Assembly (NCBI RefSeq): GCF_001766835.1
Contig: NZ_LKEU01000028.1
Span: forward strand, 1-54,967
Length of the DNA stretch: 54,967 bases
Source of the DNA: Acetobacterium wieringae
GTDB taxonomy: Bacteria; Bacillota; Clostridia; Eubacteriales; Eubacteriaceae
Reading direction: 5' to 3'
In this document: piece after piece, positions 24,689-33,945 of the stretch
Position numbering within the stretch: the first letter of the stretch is position 1
Layout: each line of letters starts with the position of its first letter
The notes under the pieces: generated by a model
Database searches by the model: none
What the model was told of the DNA's origin: nothing
What the model saw: the letters and a program-made list of their open reading frames with translations, nothing else
Position numbers and translations under genes: made by a program

Positions 24689-25924
24689 CTATTTAACTGC
24701 GTTTCCGGCCAGCCAGCCGGTGGAAACGGCAATTTGAATATTATAACCACCGGTCAGAGCATCGACATCGAGCATCTCTCCAGCGATATAAAGATTTTTA
24801 ATCTTTTTTGATTCCATCGTTCCCGGATCCACCTCTTTAACATTCACACCGCCAACGGTAATAATGGCTTCATTAAAATCCCGCAAACCGGCAATGCCGA
24901 TTCTTAACTGTTTAAAGCACGCCACCAGCTTTTTTCGCTGCTCTTTGGTAATCTGATTCACCTTAACAGCTGGATTAATCCCCGACAAGTCTACCATCAC
25001 CGGAATCATTTTTGATGGCAACAAATCCCCCAGGGCATTTCCAAAATCCTTGTTCTGATATTTAAGGAAGTCCCGTTGAATCCGGGCATCCATTTGATCA
25101 CTGCTTAAAGCCGGTTTCAAATCCAATTCCAGACAATAATCTTTGGTATTCCCTACCATATAAGAACTTAGTGATAAAACCAGCGGACCTGAGATTCCAA
25201 AATGGGTGAAGAGCATCTCACCCAGCATTGACTTGACCTTTTTTTGTCCCTTTGGTGTTTTTTTATATAGGGTTAATACCACATTTTTCAGTGCCAGCCC
25301 CTGCAGATCTCGGGGCCAATCTTCTTTGGTATTAATAGGCACCAGTCCTGGGGACAAAGGTGTGATCTGATGACCGTTTTTTTCTAAGATCTGAAAAAAA
25401 TTACCGTCCGAACCGGTGGATGGGTAACTCTTGCCACCAGTTGCCAGAATTACCGCATCATAACTCTGCATATCACCGTTTTCCAGCACAATTCCATTGA
25501 CGATATTATTCGTAATTAACAGATCGATTATTCTAGTATTTAAATAAACCCGGCAACAGTTGTGTTTCAATGCCGCCTTAAAGCCGCTAATGACATCACT
25601 GGATTTATCCGATGCCGGAAAAACCCGATCTCCCCGTTCTGTTTTTAAGGGTACCCCATGTTTTTCCAGAAAGGCCATAAAATCCGCATTCGTATACGAA
25701 TATAAGGCGCTGTACATAAAACTGTGATTGTGGACGATACTGTCAAAATAGTCACCAATGTCAACAGCATTGGTCAAATTACAGCGACCTTTACCGGTGA
25801 TATACAGTTTTTTTCCCAGTTTTTCGTTGCTGTCATACAAATCAACCTGATGCCCTTTTTCGGCCGCTGCTACCGCCGCCATCATGCCGCCGGGGCCTCC
25901 GCCAATTACTGCTATCCTACTCAT
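24689..25924 (-). CDS. BaiN/HI0933-family FAD-dependent oxidoreductase
   Basis: Flavoprotein of 411 aa. The N-terminal FAD-binding Rossmann motif is IAVIGGGPGGMMAAVAAAEKG. KLYITGKGRCNLTN, ILATGGKSYPSTGSDG, ITVGGVNVKEVDP and the C-terminal LYIAGEMLDVDALTGGYN follow. The family includes BaiN, proposed in bile-acid dehydroxylation, but most members are uncharacterised, so the substrate is open. It lies between the RpiR regulator and cmk in the long operon. Confidence 0.88.
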   Translation of the reverse strand: MSRIAVIGGGPGGMMAAVAAAEKGHQVDLYDSNEKLGKKLYITGKGRCNLTNAVDIGDYFDSIVHNHSFMYSALYSYTNADFMAFLEKHGVPLKTERGDRVFPASDKSSDVISGFKAALKHNCCRVYLNTRIIDLLITNNIVNGIVLENGDMQSYDAVILATGGKSYPSTGSDGNFFQILEKNGHQITPLSPGLVPINTKEDWPRDLQGLALKNVVLTLYKKTPKGQKKVKSMLGEMLFTHFGISGPLVLSLSSYMVGNTKDYCLELDLKPALSSDQMDARIQRDFLKYQNKDFGNALGDLLPSKMIPVMVDLSGINPAVKVNQITKEQRKKLVACFKQLRIGIAGLRDFNEAIITVGGVNVKEVDPGTMESKKIKNLYIAGEMLDVDALTGGYNIQIAVSTGWLAGNAVK

Positions 25925-25947
25925 TGATTATTTTTTCCTTTCCTGAA

Positions 25948-26850
25948 CTATTTTTCCAATTCATCGCCGGTATAAATATAATGTTCTCGCCAAATTTCTT
26001 CTAGTTCATTAAAGGTTTCTCTGGTCTTACCAATATTTCGGAGCCCCACCGAAATCACCAGGGCATTGATGAGCGATAGCGGTGCCACCAGTGAATCCAC
26101 AAACGAGTAAACATTGCTTTTGGCAATCAACCGGTGTTGGGTAAAGACATTAATCGGGGCATTCTCATTATCAGAAATCGTAATGATTTTTACCCCTTTG
26201 TTTTTTAAAAATTCAACTGCCTCATAAGTTTTTTGGGCATAACGGGGAAAACTGATGGCAATGACGACATCTTCTTCATTAACCCGGATCAAATGCTCAT
26301 AGATATCGGACACCCCATAATTGACCACCCGCACATTGTCCAAAATTAGATTAAGATAATAACCAAGATGCTCGGTTAGCAGGGTGGTAGTCCGAAAGCC
26401 GATGATAATCACCTTTCGGGCATCAAGAATCAGATCAATACAGGACTTGAAAATCTCATAGTCAAATTCCTCAAAAGTGGCGTTGATATTTGAAAGATCT
26501 GACTTTAAAACATTTTGCACTGTTTCCTGCAAGGCCTTTTCTTTTTGCTCGTTTCGCAAGGTCATATCGATCCGCTCGATGGTTGTTAGCTTGCTGTTGA
26601 TTTCATTTTTTATCGCCCGACGAAATTCCGGGTAACCTTCATAACCCAAAGTCACCGAAAAACGCACCACCGTTGCTTCACTAACACCAACACTTTTAGC
26701 TACTGATACCGCCGACATTTCAGCCGCATTTTCATAATGACTCAGCATAAAGTCAGCAATTAATTTATGGGATTTACTGAGCTTTGGATAGCGCTTCTTA
26801 ATTGCTGAAAAAATATCCCGGCTTTCTTTTACACTTGAAACATCTTTCAT
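25948..26850 (-). CDS. RpiR/MurR-family transcription regulator
   Basis: 300 aa. An N-terminal RpiR helix-turn-helix (about 15-85, with MSAVSVAKSVGVSEATVVRFSVTLGYEGY) is followed by a SIS sugar-phosphate-binding domain (about 130-265, with KVIIIGFRTTT and VVIAISFPRYAQKTYEAV). These proteins sense sugar phosphates or amino sugars. No sugar catabolic genes adjoin, so the target is unknown and it may act elsewhere. It is embedded in a housekeeping operon between mnmM and baiN-like. Confidence 0.9.
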   Translation of the reverse strand: MKDVSSVKESRDIFSAIKKRYPKLSKSHKLIADFMLSHYENAAEMSAVSVAKSVGVSEATVVRFSVTLGYEGYPEFRRAIKNEINSKLTTIERIDMTLRNEQKEKALQETVQNVLKSDLSNINATFEEFDYEIFKSCIDLILDARKVIIIGFRTTTLLTEHLGYYLNLILDNVRVVNYGVSDIYEHLIRVNEEDVVIAISFPRYAQKTYEAVEFLKNKGVKIITISDNENAPINVFTQHRLIAKSNVYSFVDSLVAPLSLINALVISVGLRNIGKTRETFNELEEIWREHYIYTGDELEK

Positions 26851-26852
26851 TT

Positions 26853-27434
26853 CTACCTCGTTCTCTGGATGATGACTAATGTCGGGGGGGATTTTCGATT
26901 TAATGTTTGAAAATGATGGGCCACAAAAGGAGCTTCCAGCATTTCACCCCAGGCAATCACTGCCTGCGCTTCTTCAGCTCCCCCGGGATGCCCCGGATAG
27001 AGACAGATGGTCATCATTCCGCCAGTCGATAATAGTCGCAATGCACTACTGAGTGCTTTGATCGTTGTTTCAACTTTTGTAATAATAGCTGGATCACCGC
27101 CGGGGAAATAGCCCAGATTAAACATAACCGCTTTAACAGATCCCTCCTCAATTTCGGCATCTATTAACCTCGTCATTATAAATTCGTGACTATCACATAT
27201 CAGCGTTACGTTGTCCACAGATTTGCTGTTATCCAGCAAACTTTTAGTCTGTTGCAGCGCAACCGCCTGAATATCAAAAGCAAAAACCCGGCCGCTTTCA
27301 CCAACACATTGCCTCAGGAACAGCGTATCCTGGCCGGTTCCAGCGGTGGCATCAACTACAGTGTCTCCCGGTTTCAGTACCGGTCGCAAAAATTCCCAAG
27401 CCAGGTCAGTGACCCGCAAGGGCTTATTTTTCAC
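26853..27434 (-). CDS. mnmM: MnmM (YtqB-type) tRNA methyltransferase
   Basis: Class I SAM methyltransferase of the YtqB family. Motif I is VVDATAGTGQDTLFL, followed by AFDIQ, a NLGYFPGGD motif in place of NPPY, and the end RKSPPTLVIIQ. B. subtilis YtqB is MnmM, which methylates 5-aminomethyl-2-thiouridine-34 of tRNA. The start is uncertain: GTG at 27434 (194 aa, 11-base overlap with the upstream gene) fits the family better than GTG at 27476, and neither has a strong ribosome site. Confidence 0.82.
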   Translation of the reverse strand: MKNKPLRVTDLAWEFLRPVLKPGDTVVDATAGTGQDTLFLRQCVGESGRVFAFDIQAVALQQTKSLLDNSKSVDNVTLICDSHEFIMTRLIDAEIEEGSVKAVMFNLGYFPGGDPAIITKVETTIKALSSALRLLSTGGMMTICLYPGHPGGAEEAQAVIAWGEMLEAPFVAHHFQTLNRKSPPTLVIIQRTR

Positions 27435-27822
27435 TGCAACCAGCACAGGGCTTGAAAAACTCTCCGACAAAATCACGATGGATCAGCGTTTCCCCTTCTT
27501 CGATAAATTCATGATCTTTGAAGTACGCAGCAAATTCGCCAGTGGCCCCCTGTACTGACAGAGTGGTACAGCCTTCTTCGGCCATTTTATAAAGCAGGGT
27601 TCGAATAATGCCATCAAATACCGCCATCGCCTGATCACCCTGAAAGGTCATAATCATCTCGTAAATATCGACCTGTTCTTCCCCATAAAAAAAGCGAACG
27701 GCTCCCAAAACTTCAGACTTGGCTGTGTCCTCTGCCACGATATATAGATCCCGTTCTTTTTCTTTTTCTGGAAACAACGCCTGAATTTGACTAAACGCTC
27801 TTGGAAATCCTATTTTTATCAT
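27424..27822 (-). CDS. Small protein of unknown function with C-terminal CxxC
   Basis: 132 aa, soluble, start overlapping the rluB stop (ATGA). Alternating strands and helices (LYIVAEDTAKSEVLGAVRFF, VFDGIIRTLLYKMAEEGCTTLSVQG) and the position of a Phe-rich late segment recall a reduced GNAT acyltransferase fold, but no acetyl-CoA loop is clear. The end FFKPCAGCSEK holds a CxxC pair that could bind metal. I do not assign a function. It is coupled to rluB and overlaps mnmM. Confidence 0.6.
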   Translation of the reverse strand: MIKIGFPRAFSQIQALFPEKEKERDLYIVAEDTAKSEVLGAVRFFYGEEQVDIYEMIMTFQGDQAMAVFDGIIRTLLYKMAEEGCTTLSVQGATGEFAAYFKDHEFIEEGETLIHRDFVGEFFKPCAGCSEK

Positions 27823-28526
27823 TGCTTTTCTCCTTTTAAATAAGTAATTTCGTCATGATTTAAATACCGCCATTCCCCGGGTTTTAGATTTCCCAAAGTC
27901 AGCTCACCAACAGCCACCCGCTTTAAGTCAATGACCGGGTGACCGATCGCTGCGCACATTTTGCGGATCTGTCGTTTTTTTCCTTCGTGAATCCGCATTT
28001 CCAGCAGACTGGTCTGCCGATCCACTTTGAGCACCTTGATGGCAGCCGGGGCAGTGTGGTAATCCTCGATATCGATACCGTGACGGAAGGCTTCCAGACT
28101 GCTGTTGTCAGGACAGCCCTTGACCAGACCAATGTAGATCTTTATAAACTCATGACTGGGGTGAGTCAACCGAAATGTCAGATCGCCGTCATTTGTCAAC
28201 AGCAGCAGACCTTCGGTGTCCATGTCCAGGCGTCCGACGGTGTAAAGCCGTTCTTTTATCGGCACCAGATCCAGCACCCGTTGACGACCATGGGTATCTT
28301 CTGACGTCGATAAAACCCCTTTGGGTTTATTAATCATCACATAAATTTTTACTGCAGTACTCAGTCGTGTTCCGGCAACAATAATCTCATCTTGTTCCGG
28401 TTCAACCGGAAAACCTGGCTCATGAATCGTGATCCCATTGACCATAACCAGGCCCTTCTGGATCAATTCTTCAGATTTTCTCCGGGATGCCACCCCGCAT
28501 TGCGCCATGTATTTTTGAATTCTCAC
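27819..28526 (-). CDS. rluB: Ribosomal large-subunit pseudouridine synthase (RluB family)
   Basis: RsuA/RluB-type pseudouridine synthase, 235 aa. The N-terminal S4 domain is MRIQKYMAQCGVASRRKSEELI, and the catalytic Asp lies in YTVGRLDMDTEGLLLLTNDGD. EGKKRQIRKM and LKRVAVGELTLG complete the family motifs. It makes pseudouridine in 23S rRNA near the peptidyl transferase centre (by homology). It begins at a GTG overlapping the scpB stop by four bases. Confidence 0.92.
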   Translation of the reverse strand: MRIQKYMAQCGVASRRKSEELIQKGLVMVNGITIHEPGFPVEPEQDEIIVAGTRLSTAVKIYVMINKPKGVLSTSEDTHGRQRVLDLVPIKERLYTVGRLDMDTEGLLLLTNDGDLTFRLTHPSHEFIKIYIGLVKGCPDNSSLEAFRHGIDIEDYHTAPAAIKVLKVDRQTSLLEMRIHEGKKRQIRKMCAAIGHPVIDLKRVAVGELTLGNLKPGEWRYLNHDEITYLKGEKQ

Positions 28527-29173
28527 TGGGCTGCCTCCAAAATCCGGGCATCGCCCATGGTTTTTTCCAGCATCCCAGCCAGCAACGCTTCACTGGACTC
28601 TGCTGTGTTTTGCGAATCAGTCTTGAGCAACTCCAGATCAAAGCTTTCCTGTTTACCCTGAGAAAACACCTCAAATTCCGGCATTTCTTTTAAACTGCTT
28701 AAGCCCATGGTTTTTAAAAAGGCGTTGGTCGTTTTATAAAGAATCGGTCGACCCGGTGCTTCCAGACGGCCACCATCACAAATCAACCCCCGATCCAACA
28801 ATCGCTGAATGGCACTGCTGGAGCTGACTCCCCTGAGTTCATCAACGGCCAGCCGGGTAACCGGCTGACGGTAGGCAATAATCGCCAGGGTTTCCAAAGC
28901 AGCCCGGGATAAACCGGTTTTTTCCTGCTGGCGGGTAATTTCTTTGATGTACGTATAGTATTCCGGTTTTGTGGAAAGCTGGTAGGTATCCTTTGTTTGA
29001 ACCAGACGAATACCTCTGGCTTGTGATTGATAATCCTGTCTAAGAATCTCCATCGCAAATTGCACTTCCGCTACCGGTTTGTCCAGACATCGACACAGTT
29101 CCGACACCGACACCCCATCACCAGCACCAAACAGAATCCCTTCGATGACGCCAGCCAGTTCATCACTGTTCAC
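28523..29173 (-). CDS. scpB: Segregation and condensation protein B
   Basis: Two winged-helix domains in 216 aa that bind ScpA and SMC in the condensin complex. The opening MNSDELAGVIEGILFGAG is family-typical, as is ALETLAIIAYRQPVTR. Translation starts at GTG 29173: GGAG is four bases and GGGAGG nine bases upstream, and the start lies inside the scpA stop region (11-base overlap). A frame to 29206 lacks support. Confidence 0.93.
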   Translation of the reverse strand: MNSDELAGVIEGILFGAGDGVSVSELCRCLDKPVAEVQFAMEILRQDYQSQARGIRLVQTKDTYQLSTKPEYYTYIKEITRQQEKTGLSRAALETLAIIAYRQPVTRLAVDELRGVSSSSAIQRLLDRGLICDGGRLEAPGRPILYKTTNAFLKTMGLSSLKEMPEFEVFSQGKQESFDLELLKTDSQNTAESSEALLAGMLEKTMGDARILEAAQ

Positions 29174-29900
29174 TTTTCTCCACCTCCCTATGTATTTGAA
29201 AATCAATAAACACCCGATTTTGAAGCAATCTAAGCCCGCTGGTTTTAACCATCTCCAACAACGACAGCAGGGTTACCACCACTTCCTCCCGGGATATATT
29301 CGGATGCAGCAGCTCTGAAAAGCTGACTCCGTCATCGCCGGCCTGAACCAGAACCTCCGTTATTTCGGCAATTTTTTCTTCAATACTGAATAATTCCCGG
29401 ATGATCTTCTGCGGCGGAGCAATCGCCTCATTCTCCTCTTCCTTCTGAAACAAGAGTCGTTTAAAGCACTGTTCCAGGGCGTAGGGATCAATAATCAGTG
29501 GCGCCGCTTCCGTATTTTGTGGAATGTACTCCGGATCGCGATAAATGGCACAAAGCTCCTCTTGCTCCCTGGACGCAAAATAACGACTGATCTCTTTAAA
29601 GACCTTATATTCCACCAGTTGACGAACCAATCTGGCCTGAAGATCTTCGGCGTCTTCCTGCTCGGTCTCGGTTTTTGGCAGTAATGCCTTGGCCTTGATC
29701 TCCAGCAGTCTGGCCGCCATGACAATGAACTCACTAGCCACATCCATATCCATGTCCTGCCAGCTGCGAATCTGCAATAAATACTGGTTGGTGATGTCAG
29801 CGATGGAAATGTCACAAATATCGATCTTGTTTTTCTGGATCAGATTGATTAACAGATCCAGAGGCCCTTCAAACGTCTCCAAACTAACTGCATATGCCAT
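29163..29900 (-). CDS. scpA: Segregation and condensation protein A
   Basis: Kleisin subunit linking SMC heads, 245 aa. It begins VSLETFEGPLDLLINLIQKNKIDICDI, a ScpA hallmark. An acidic middle follows, and a C-terminal winged helix (FSELLHPNISREEVVVTLLSLLEMVK). It lies between the site-2 protease and scpB with tight spacing. Confidence 0.94.
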   Translation of the reverse strand: MAYAVSLETFEGPLDLLINLIQKNKIDICDISIADITNQYLLQIRSWQDMDMDVASEFIVMAARLLEIKAKALLPKTETEQEDAEDLQARLVRQLVEYKVFKEISRYFASREQEELCAIYRDPEYIPQNTEAAPLIIDPYALEQCFKRLLFQKEEENEAIAPPQKIIRELFSIEEKIAEITEVLVQAGDDGVSFSELLHPNISREEVVVTLLSLLEMVKTSGLRLLQNRVFIDFQIHREVEKSEQ

Positions 29901-29902
29901 AA

Positions 29903-30544
29903 TCAGGACCAGATCAGATTAAAAATTGGCAGTAATATCGCAAAAAACAGGCTCGATATCCCATTAATAACCGGATTGATAATGAGTCCCAATAACCCGG
30001 TAAATGCCAGAACAAAAATTGCAATCATGCCGTAGCGCTGATATTTATAGTAAGTCATCAATGCTTTTGGCGGTAAAAATAAAACCAGAATCTGGGATCC
30101 GTCCAGCGGTGGAATCGGAATAATATTAAAGACCGCAAACATAATATTGTAAATATAAATATACTGCAGCACCAGCATCAATACTTCATTGTTAAGCGGA
30201 ACCACTGCCAGATAGGCAGCCATTCCTAAAAATGCCAAAATCAGATTGGTGAGCACCCCAGACAGCGATACCACAATCATGCCTTTCTTGCGATCTTTGA
30301 AATTTCCGGGATTGACTGGTACCGGTTTGGCCCAACCAAAGCGAAACAGCAGCATTGAGATGAATCCCAGGGGATCGATGTGTTTCAGCGGGTTTAAGGT
30401 TAATCGCCCGGCATTTTTAGGGGTTGGATCCCCCATTGAATCAGCGGCATAGCCGTGAGCCATTTCATGAAAACTGATGGCAATCAGTATTCCCGGAAGG
30501 CTCAAGATTAGATTATAAAAATAGTCTGGTGTAAAATTAAACAT
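29903..30544 (-). CDS. Site-2 protease family membrane metalloprotease (M50)
   Basis: 213-residue integral membrane protease. The zinc motif HEMAHGYAA lies in the first helix. A second metal motif NIIPIPPLDGSQ (Asp ligand) lies in a later one. It is the short type without PDZ domains, of unknown substrate. The ATG at 30544 follows GAGG by eight bases; an earlier ATG at 30568 adds a non-homologous leader. It heads the long operon that runs to ispH. Confidence 0.9.
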   Translation of the reverse strand: MFNFTPDYFYNLILSLPGILIAISFHEMAHGYAADSMGDPTPKNAGRLTLNPLKHIDPLGFISMLLFRFGWAKPVPVNPGNFKDRKKGMIVVSLSGVLTNLILAFLGMAAYLAVVPLNNEVLMLVLQYIYIYNIMFAVFNIIPIPPLDGSQILVLFLPPKALMTYYKYQRYGMIAIFVLAFTGLLGLIINPVINGISSLFFAILLPIFNLIWS

Positions 30545-30689
30545 TATCCTTACCTCGTAATTTGACATTGCATCTTTGATTTATTCAAACCGCATTTCCA
30601 TTGAAGCTGCCACTTGATCAAACCAATTTTACTTTTTTGTAGCTCCTTCGCTTAGGTGTTTATCAGATAAGTCGAAGCGATGATGTATA

Positions 30690-30741
30690 ATACAAAATAG
30701 ATGATTTATTCTAATGCTCTGCATCGAAATAAACCATCTAT
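30690..30741 (-). terminator. Intrinsic terminator after the Nudix gene
   Basis: Minus strand ATAGATGGTTTATT pairs with AATAAATCATCTAT (14 bp, one G-T), followed by TTTGTATTA. It closes ftsZ-nrdR-Nudix. Confidence 0.75.
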
Positions 30742-30756
30742 CCTCATTGAACATTA

Positions 30757-31305
30757 TTATTCTACTATCAGTCTTCTGGCGGCAATGGTGAAATAGTAAC
30801 CCAGAGCTGCCACGGTTTTACCGTCAATGAACTGTCCGTTGATAAACAGGGTTCGCACCGTCCGTACGGGGATTTTAACAACTCGGATAAATTCATCGGG
30901 ATCTTCATCCAGAGGATCCCAAACAAACTCCGTAGAACAAAATAGGGTAATTTTTTCCGTACAATAACCCGGCGTCGGAATAAACTCACCCAGTCTAAAA
31001 AGATTAAGTGGCCGATAGCCAATTTCCTCCCGACATTCCCGAATCGCCGCTGCTTCCGGATCTTCGCCGCTTTCCAGCAGTCCGGCCGGTATTTCGGTCA
31101 ACAGCTGCTGACTGGCAATCCGGTATTGTTTCACAAAAAGCATCTGTCCATCTTTAACCGCCAAAACAGCTACTGCCCCCTGATGGTCTACAATCTCTCG
31201 CTTTGACAAGCTACCATCAGGAAGTTCAACCTGATCAACTCTAAGCTTAACAATCCGACCCTCATAAATTACGTCGCTCTTTATGGTTTTTTCAAACTGT
31301 TTCAT
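30757..31305 (-). CDS. Nudix hydrolase, ADP-ribose pyrophosphatase type
   Basis: 182 aa. The Nudix box [23 protein letters not shown] matches GX5EX7REUXEEXGU. The preceding [16 protein letters not shown] and the later [12 protein letters not shown] are typical of ADP-ribose pyrophosphatases (YqkG/NudF). It likely hydrolyses ADP-ribose to AMP and ribose-5-phosphate. The ATG at 31305 has GAGG six bases upstream and lies inside the nrdR 3' end. Confidence 0.9.
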   Translation of the reverse strand: MKQFEKTIKSDVIYEGRIVKLRVDQVELPDGSLSKREIVDHQGAVAVLAVKDGQMLFVKQYRIASQQLLTEIPAGLLESGEDPEAAAIRECREEIGYRPLNLFRLGEFIPTPGYCTEKITLFCSTEFVWDPLDEDPDEFIRVVKIPVRTVRTLFINGQFIDGKTVAALGYYFTIAARRLIVE

Positions 31306-31774
31306 GTCCACCCTCGGTCTGTTTTTCGGAAATTAATCGTTCCAGTTCATCCATAAATGATGCAACATCCTTAAATTGTCGATATACTGACGCAAAACGG
31401 ACATAGGCGACCTGATCCATACTCTTTAAGGCAACCATCACCTGTTCTCCAATCAGTGAGGATGGCACTTCTTTCATTTCGCTTTGGTACAGACTCCGTT
31501 CCAGATCATCAACCACTGTTTTAATCGCATCAATGGGCACCGGTCGTTTTTCACAGGCCTTAATCATCCCATTAAATATCTTATTTTTATCGAAGGCTGT
31601 TCGCTGACCACCCTTTTTAACAACGATCAGGGGAATATTCTCGACCCGTTCGTAGGTGGTAAACCGTTTATTACAGCGGTTGCATTCCCGACGACGGCGA
31701 ATCATTGTTCCTTCTTCAGATGGACGGGAATCGACCACCTTACTGTCATCAAACGCACAATACGGACATTTCAT
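31292..31774 (-). CDS. nrdR: NrdR, repressor of ribonucleotide reductase genes
   Basis: 160-residue zinc-ribbon and ATP-cone regulator. The ribbon [18 protein letters not shown]...[15 protein letters not shown] is followed by the ATP-cone ([14 protein letters not shown]). It senses ATP/dATP and represses nrd genes. It sits five bases after the ftsZ stop and overlaps the Nudix gene. Confidence 0.96.
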   Translation of the reverse strand: MKCPYCAFDDSKVVDSRPSEEGTMIRRRRECNRCNKRFTTYERVENIPLIVVKKGGQRTAFDKNKIFNGMIKACEKRPVPIDAIKTVVDDLERSLYQSEMKEVPSSLIGEQVMVALKSMDQVAYVRFASVYRQFKDVASFMDELERLISEKQTEGGHETV

Positions 31775-31779
31775 CGGGA

Positions 31780-32832
31780 TTATTCTTGAGTCAGAAAATC
31801 TGGAATTGAAAATTCACCAACGGAATCATTGGCGCTCTTGACAACTTTTTTAATAACGGCCTTCTTTTCTTTTTCACCGCCGGATAAAAAACCGGTAGCG
31901 ATAACGGTAATCTTGATTTCATCGCCAAGCGATTCATCAATGGTGGCCCCAAAAATAACGTTGGCATCTGGATCTGACGCTTCTCTGGCGATGCTGGCAG
32001 CCTTATCCACTTCAAATAATGACAGGTCTTCACCAGCAGTGATATTAAGCAGTACACCGGTTGCGCCATCAATCTGGGTTTCCAGTAAGGGACTGAGAAT
32101 CGCCTGTTTAGCAGCCTCTTCAGCACGGTTATCGCCGGTCGCCCGGCCAACACCCATATGAGCGAGTCCAGTATCTTTCATGATTGTTTTAACATCGGCA
32201 AAATCAAGGCTGATCAGACCTGGCATAGCGATGAGATCCGAAATACTCTTAACCCCCTGGAGTAACACATCATCGGCCAATTTAAAGGCATCCTTTAGCG
32301 AGGTTGATTTATCGGCCATTCTTAATAGCCGATCATTTGGGATCGTTACCAGCGAATCGACATTTTCCTGTAAAAATTCACTGGCAATCTGAGCATTACG
32401 CATCCGCACCCGGCCTTCAAAAGAGAACGGCTTAGTGACCACACCAATGGTTAAAATGCCCATGTCTTTGGCAATTTTTGCAATAATCGGAGCAGCTCCA
32501 GAGCCAGTTCCGCCGCCCATTCCTGCTGTTAAAAACAGGAGATCAGTGTCTTTGATCATATCGGCAATGGCATCTTTGCTTTCTTCAGCAGCTTTCTGTC
32601 CAATCTCAGGATTTCCTCCAGAACCTAGCCCTTGAGTGATTTTTTCCCCGATTTGAAGCTTCTTTTCAGACAAAGCTAAGGCCAGGGCTTGCTTATCGGT
32701 ATTGATTGCAATAAAATCCACGCCCTTCATTCCGGCTTCAATCATGCGATTAATGGCGTTATTTCCGCCACCACCAACACCTATAACCCGAATTTTTGCA
32801 AAATTATCGTAATTCCCATCTAATTCAAACAC
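31780..32832 (-). CDS. ftsZ: Cell division protein FtsZ
   Basis: Tubulin-like GTPase forming the Z ring, 350 aa. The GTP signature [10 protein letters not shown] is near 105-114, preceded by [13 protein letters not shown]. The T7-loop region and a C-terminal conserved peptide (SIPDFL) close it. It starts at GTG after AGAGGAGGAA. It has its own promoter and a ~145-base leader, and ftsA, its usual partner upstream, is absent. Confidence 0.97.
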   Translation of the reverse strand: MFELDGNYDNFAKIRVIGVGGGGNNAINRMIEAGMKGVDFIAINTDKQALALALSEKKLQIGEKITQGLGSGGNPEIGQKAAEESKDAIADMIKDTDLLFLTAGMGGGTGSGAAPIIAKIAKDMGILTIGVVTKPFSFEGRVRMRNAQIASEFLQENVDSLVTIPNDRLLRMADKSTSLKDAFKLADDVLLQGVKSISDLIAMPGLISLDFADVKTIMKDTGLAHMGVGRATGDNRAEEAAKQAILSPLLETQIDGATGVLLNITAGEDLSLFEVDKAASIAREASDPDANVIFGATIDESLGDEIKITVIATGFLSGGEKEKKAVIKKVVKSANDSVGEFSIPDFLTQE

Positions 32833-32982
32833 TTTTATTCCTCCTCTTACTAAACAGCTTTCCCTACTAAATTGATATTACTTGTATCTTTTTTTCTGAA
32901 ACACTTAGCTAATTTCAGTTGCTTTTAATCGTTTAAAACATCGCTTTCCCCCATTCGGGCTTAAAGAAATGTTCACCCCTTT

Positions 32983-33011
32983 ATATTAACCTTTATTGAC
33001 AAATTTTTCAA
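32983..33011 (-). promoter_or_regulatory. Promoter of ftsZ
   Basis: Minus strand TTGAAA and TAATAT with a 17-base spacer, about 150 bases before the GTG start. The leader between holds no obvious terminator. Confidence 0.65.
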
Positions 33012-33099
33012 CTATTGAATAATAAATTAAGTAAAATAACGTTAATATTTTATTGTTCACAATAATGTCTTGCCGAAATGCCGGGATGTAGCAGAATCT

Positions 33100-33945
33100 T
33101 TAGCGGGGTTTAATGACTGGTTTTGTCCCTGCGGCCAGATTAATAATCATGTTACTGGTGTTTTTATCCAGATTGGTTTGAATGTAAGCCTTATTATCGA
33201 GATAATTATTATAATCCCAAAGAATAATGACGGTTCCATTTTTAGTGACAATTTCGTAAGTGTTCACATCCGTCATCCGCACTTCGGAAATCTTTGCCAA
33301 GTTACCATCACTTTTCAAATCTTTCAGAATATTCATAACGGTATCAAAGCGCCAGTAGGGCTCAACCACCACTTCCTTACCGATCTCCGATATCGATACC
33401 GCATCACTGCCAAAAATTAATGGGATATCCGTTTTTCTTAAATACTCCCCGTCTTCAATCAGTTTTTTGTCTTCAGTGAGATAATAAACCTTGTTATCAT
33501 AATTGACTGCACAAATCGGTACCGACTCAACCATGCGGATCAGAATCTTATTGGGCATGATCTTTGAAATTTCCAATTCATCCAGATTCATCAGGGCATT
33601 AATATTGTAATTTGCCTGATTGACATCGATCAAAAAAATACTTTCGCCCACGTTGATGCCTGATGCTTTTACAACGGTCTCAGTATCAACAATCTCATTT
33701 CCAACCACTTCTATTTCAGCAACATTAAATATTCCCAGATTAACAGCCTGATAAGCGCCAAAACTGATCGCACCAATTACCCCTAAAATAACCAGAATGG
33801 TAGTCAGCCCTTTCATGATCCGTTTTCGCTTATTGGCCTTTCGTTGCCGACGCCGTTGCTCCCGAAGTTCCTGCTTTGTCGGCTCGTGGTTTTGCGGTTT
33901 ATTGATGATTTTTTCTTTGGGTTTCTTCTTCTTTGATCGTTTCAT
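33100..33945 (-). CDS. ftsQ: Cell division protein FtsQ/DivIB
   Basis: 281-residue bitopic protein. A lysine/arginine-rich cytosolic N-terminus (about 1-44) is followed by one transmembrane helix (about 45-67), a POTRA domain (starting VAEIEVVGNEIVDTETVVKA) and the beta domain. It stabilises the divisome complex with FtsL and DivIC. Its start overlaps the murG stop by one base (TAATG). Confidence 0.88.
   Translation of the reverse strand: MKRSKKKKPKEKIINKPQNHEPTKQELREQRRRQRKANKRKRIMKGLTTILVILGVIGAISFGAYQAVNLGIFNVAEIEVVGNEIVDTETVVKASGINVGESIFLIDVNQANYNINALMNLDELEISKIMPNKILIRMVESVPICAVNYDNKVYYLTEDKKLIEDGEYLRKTDIPLIFGSDAVSISEIGKEVVVEPYWRFDTVMNILKDLKSDGNLAKISEVRMTDVNTYEIVTKNGTVIILWDYNNYLDNKAYIQTNLDKNTSNMIINLAAGTKPVIKPR

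Noticed and set aside
29173..29206. 11-residue extension of ScpB
   Set aside because: It sits in scpA and has no ribosome site, while GGAG lies just before the GTG at 29173.
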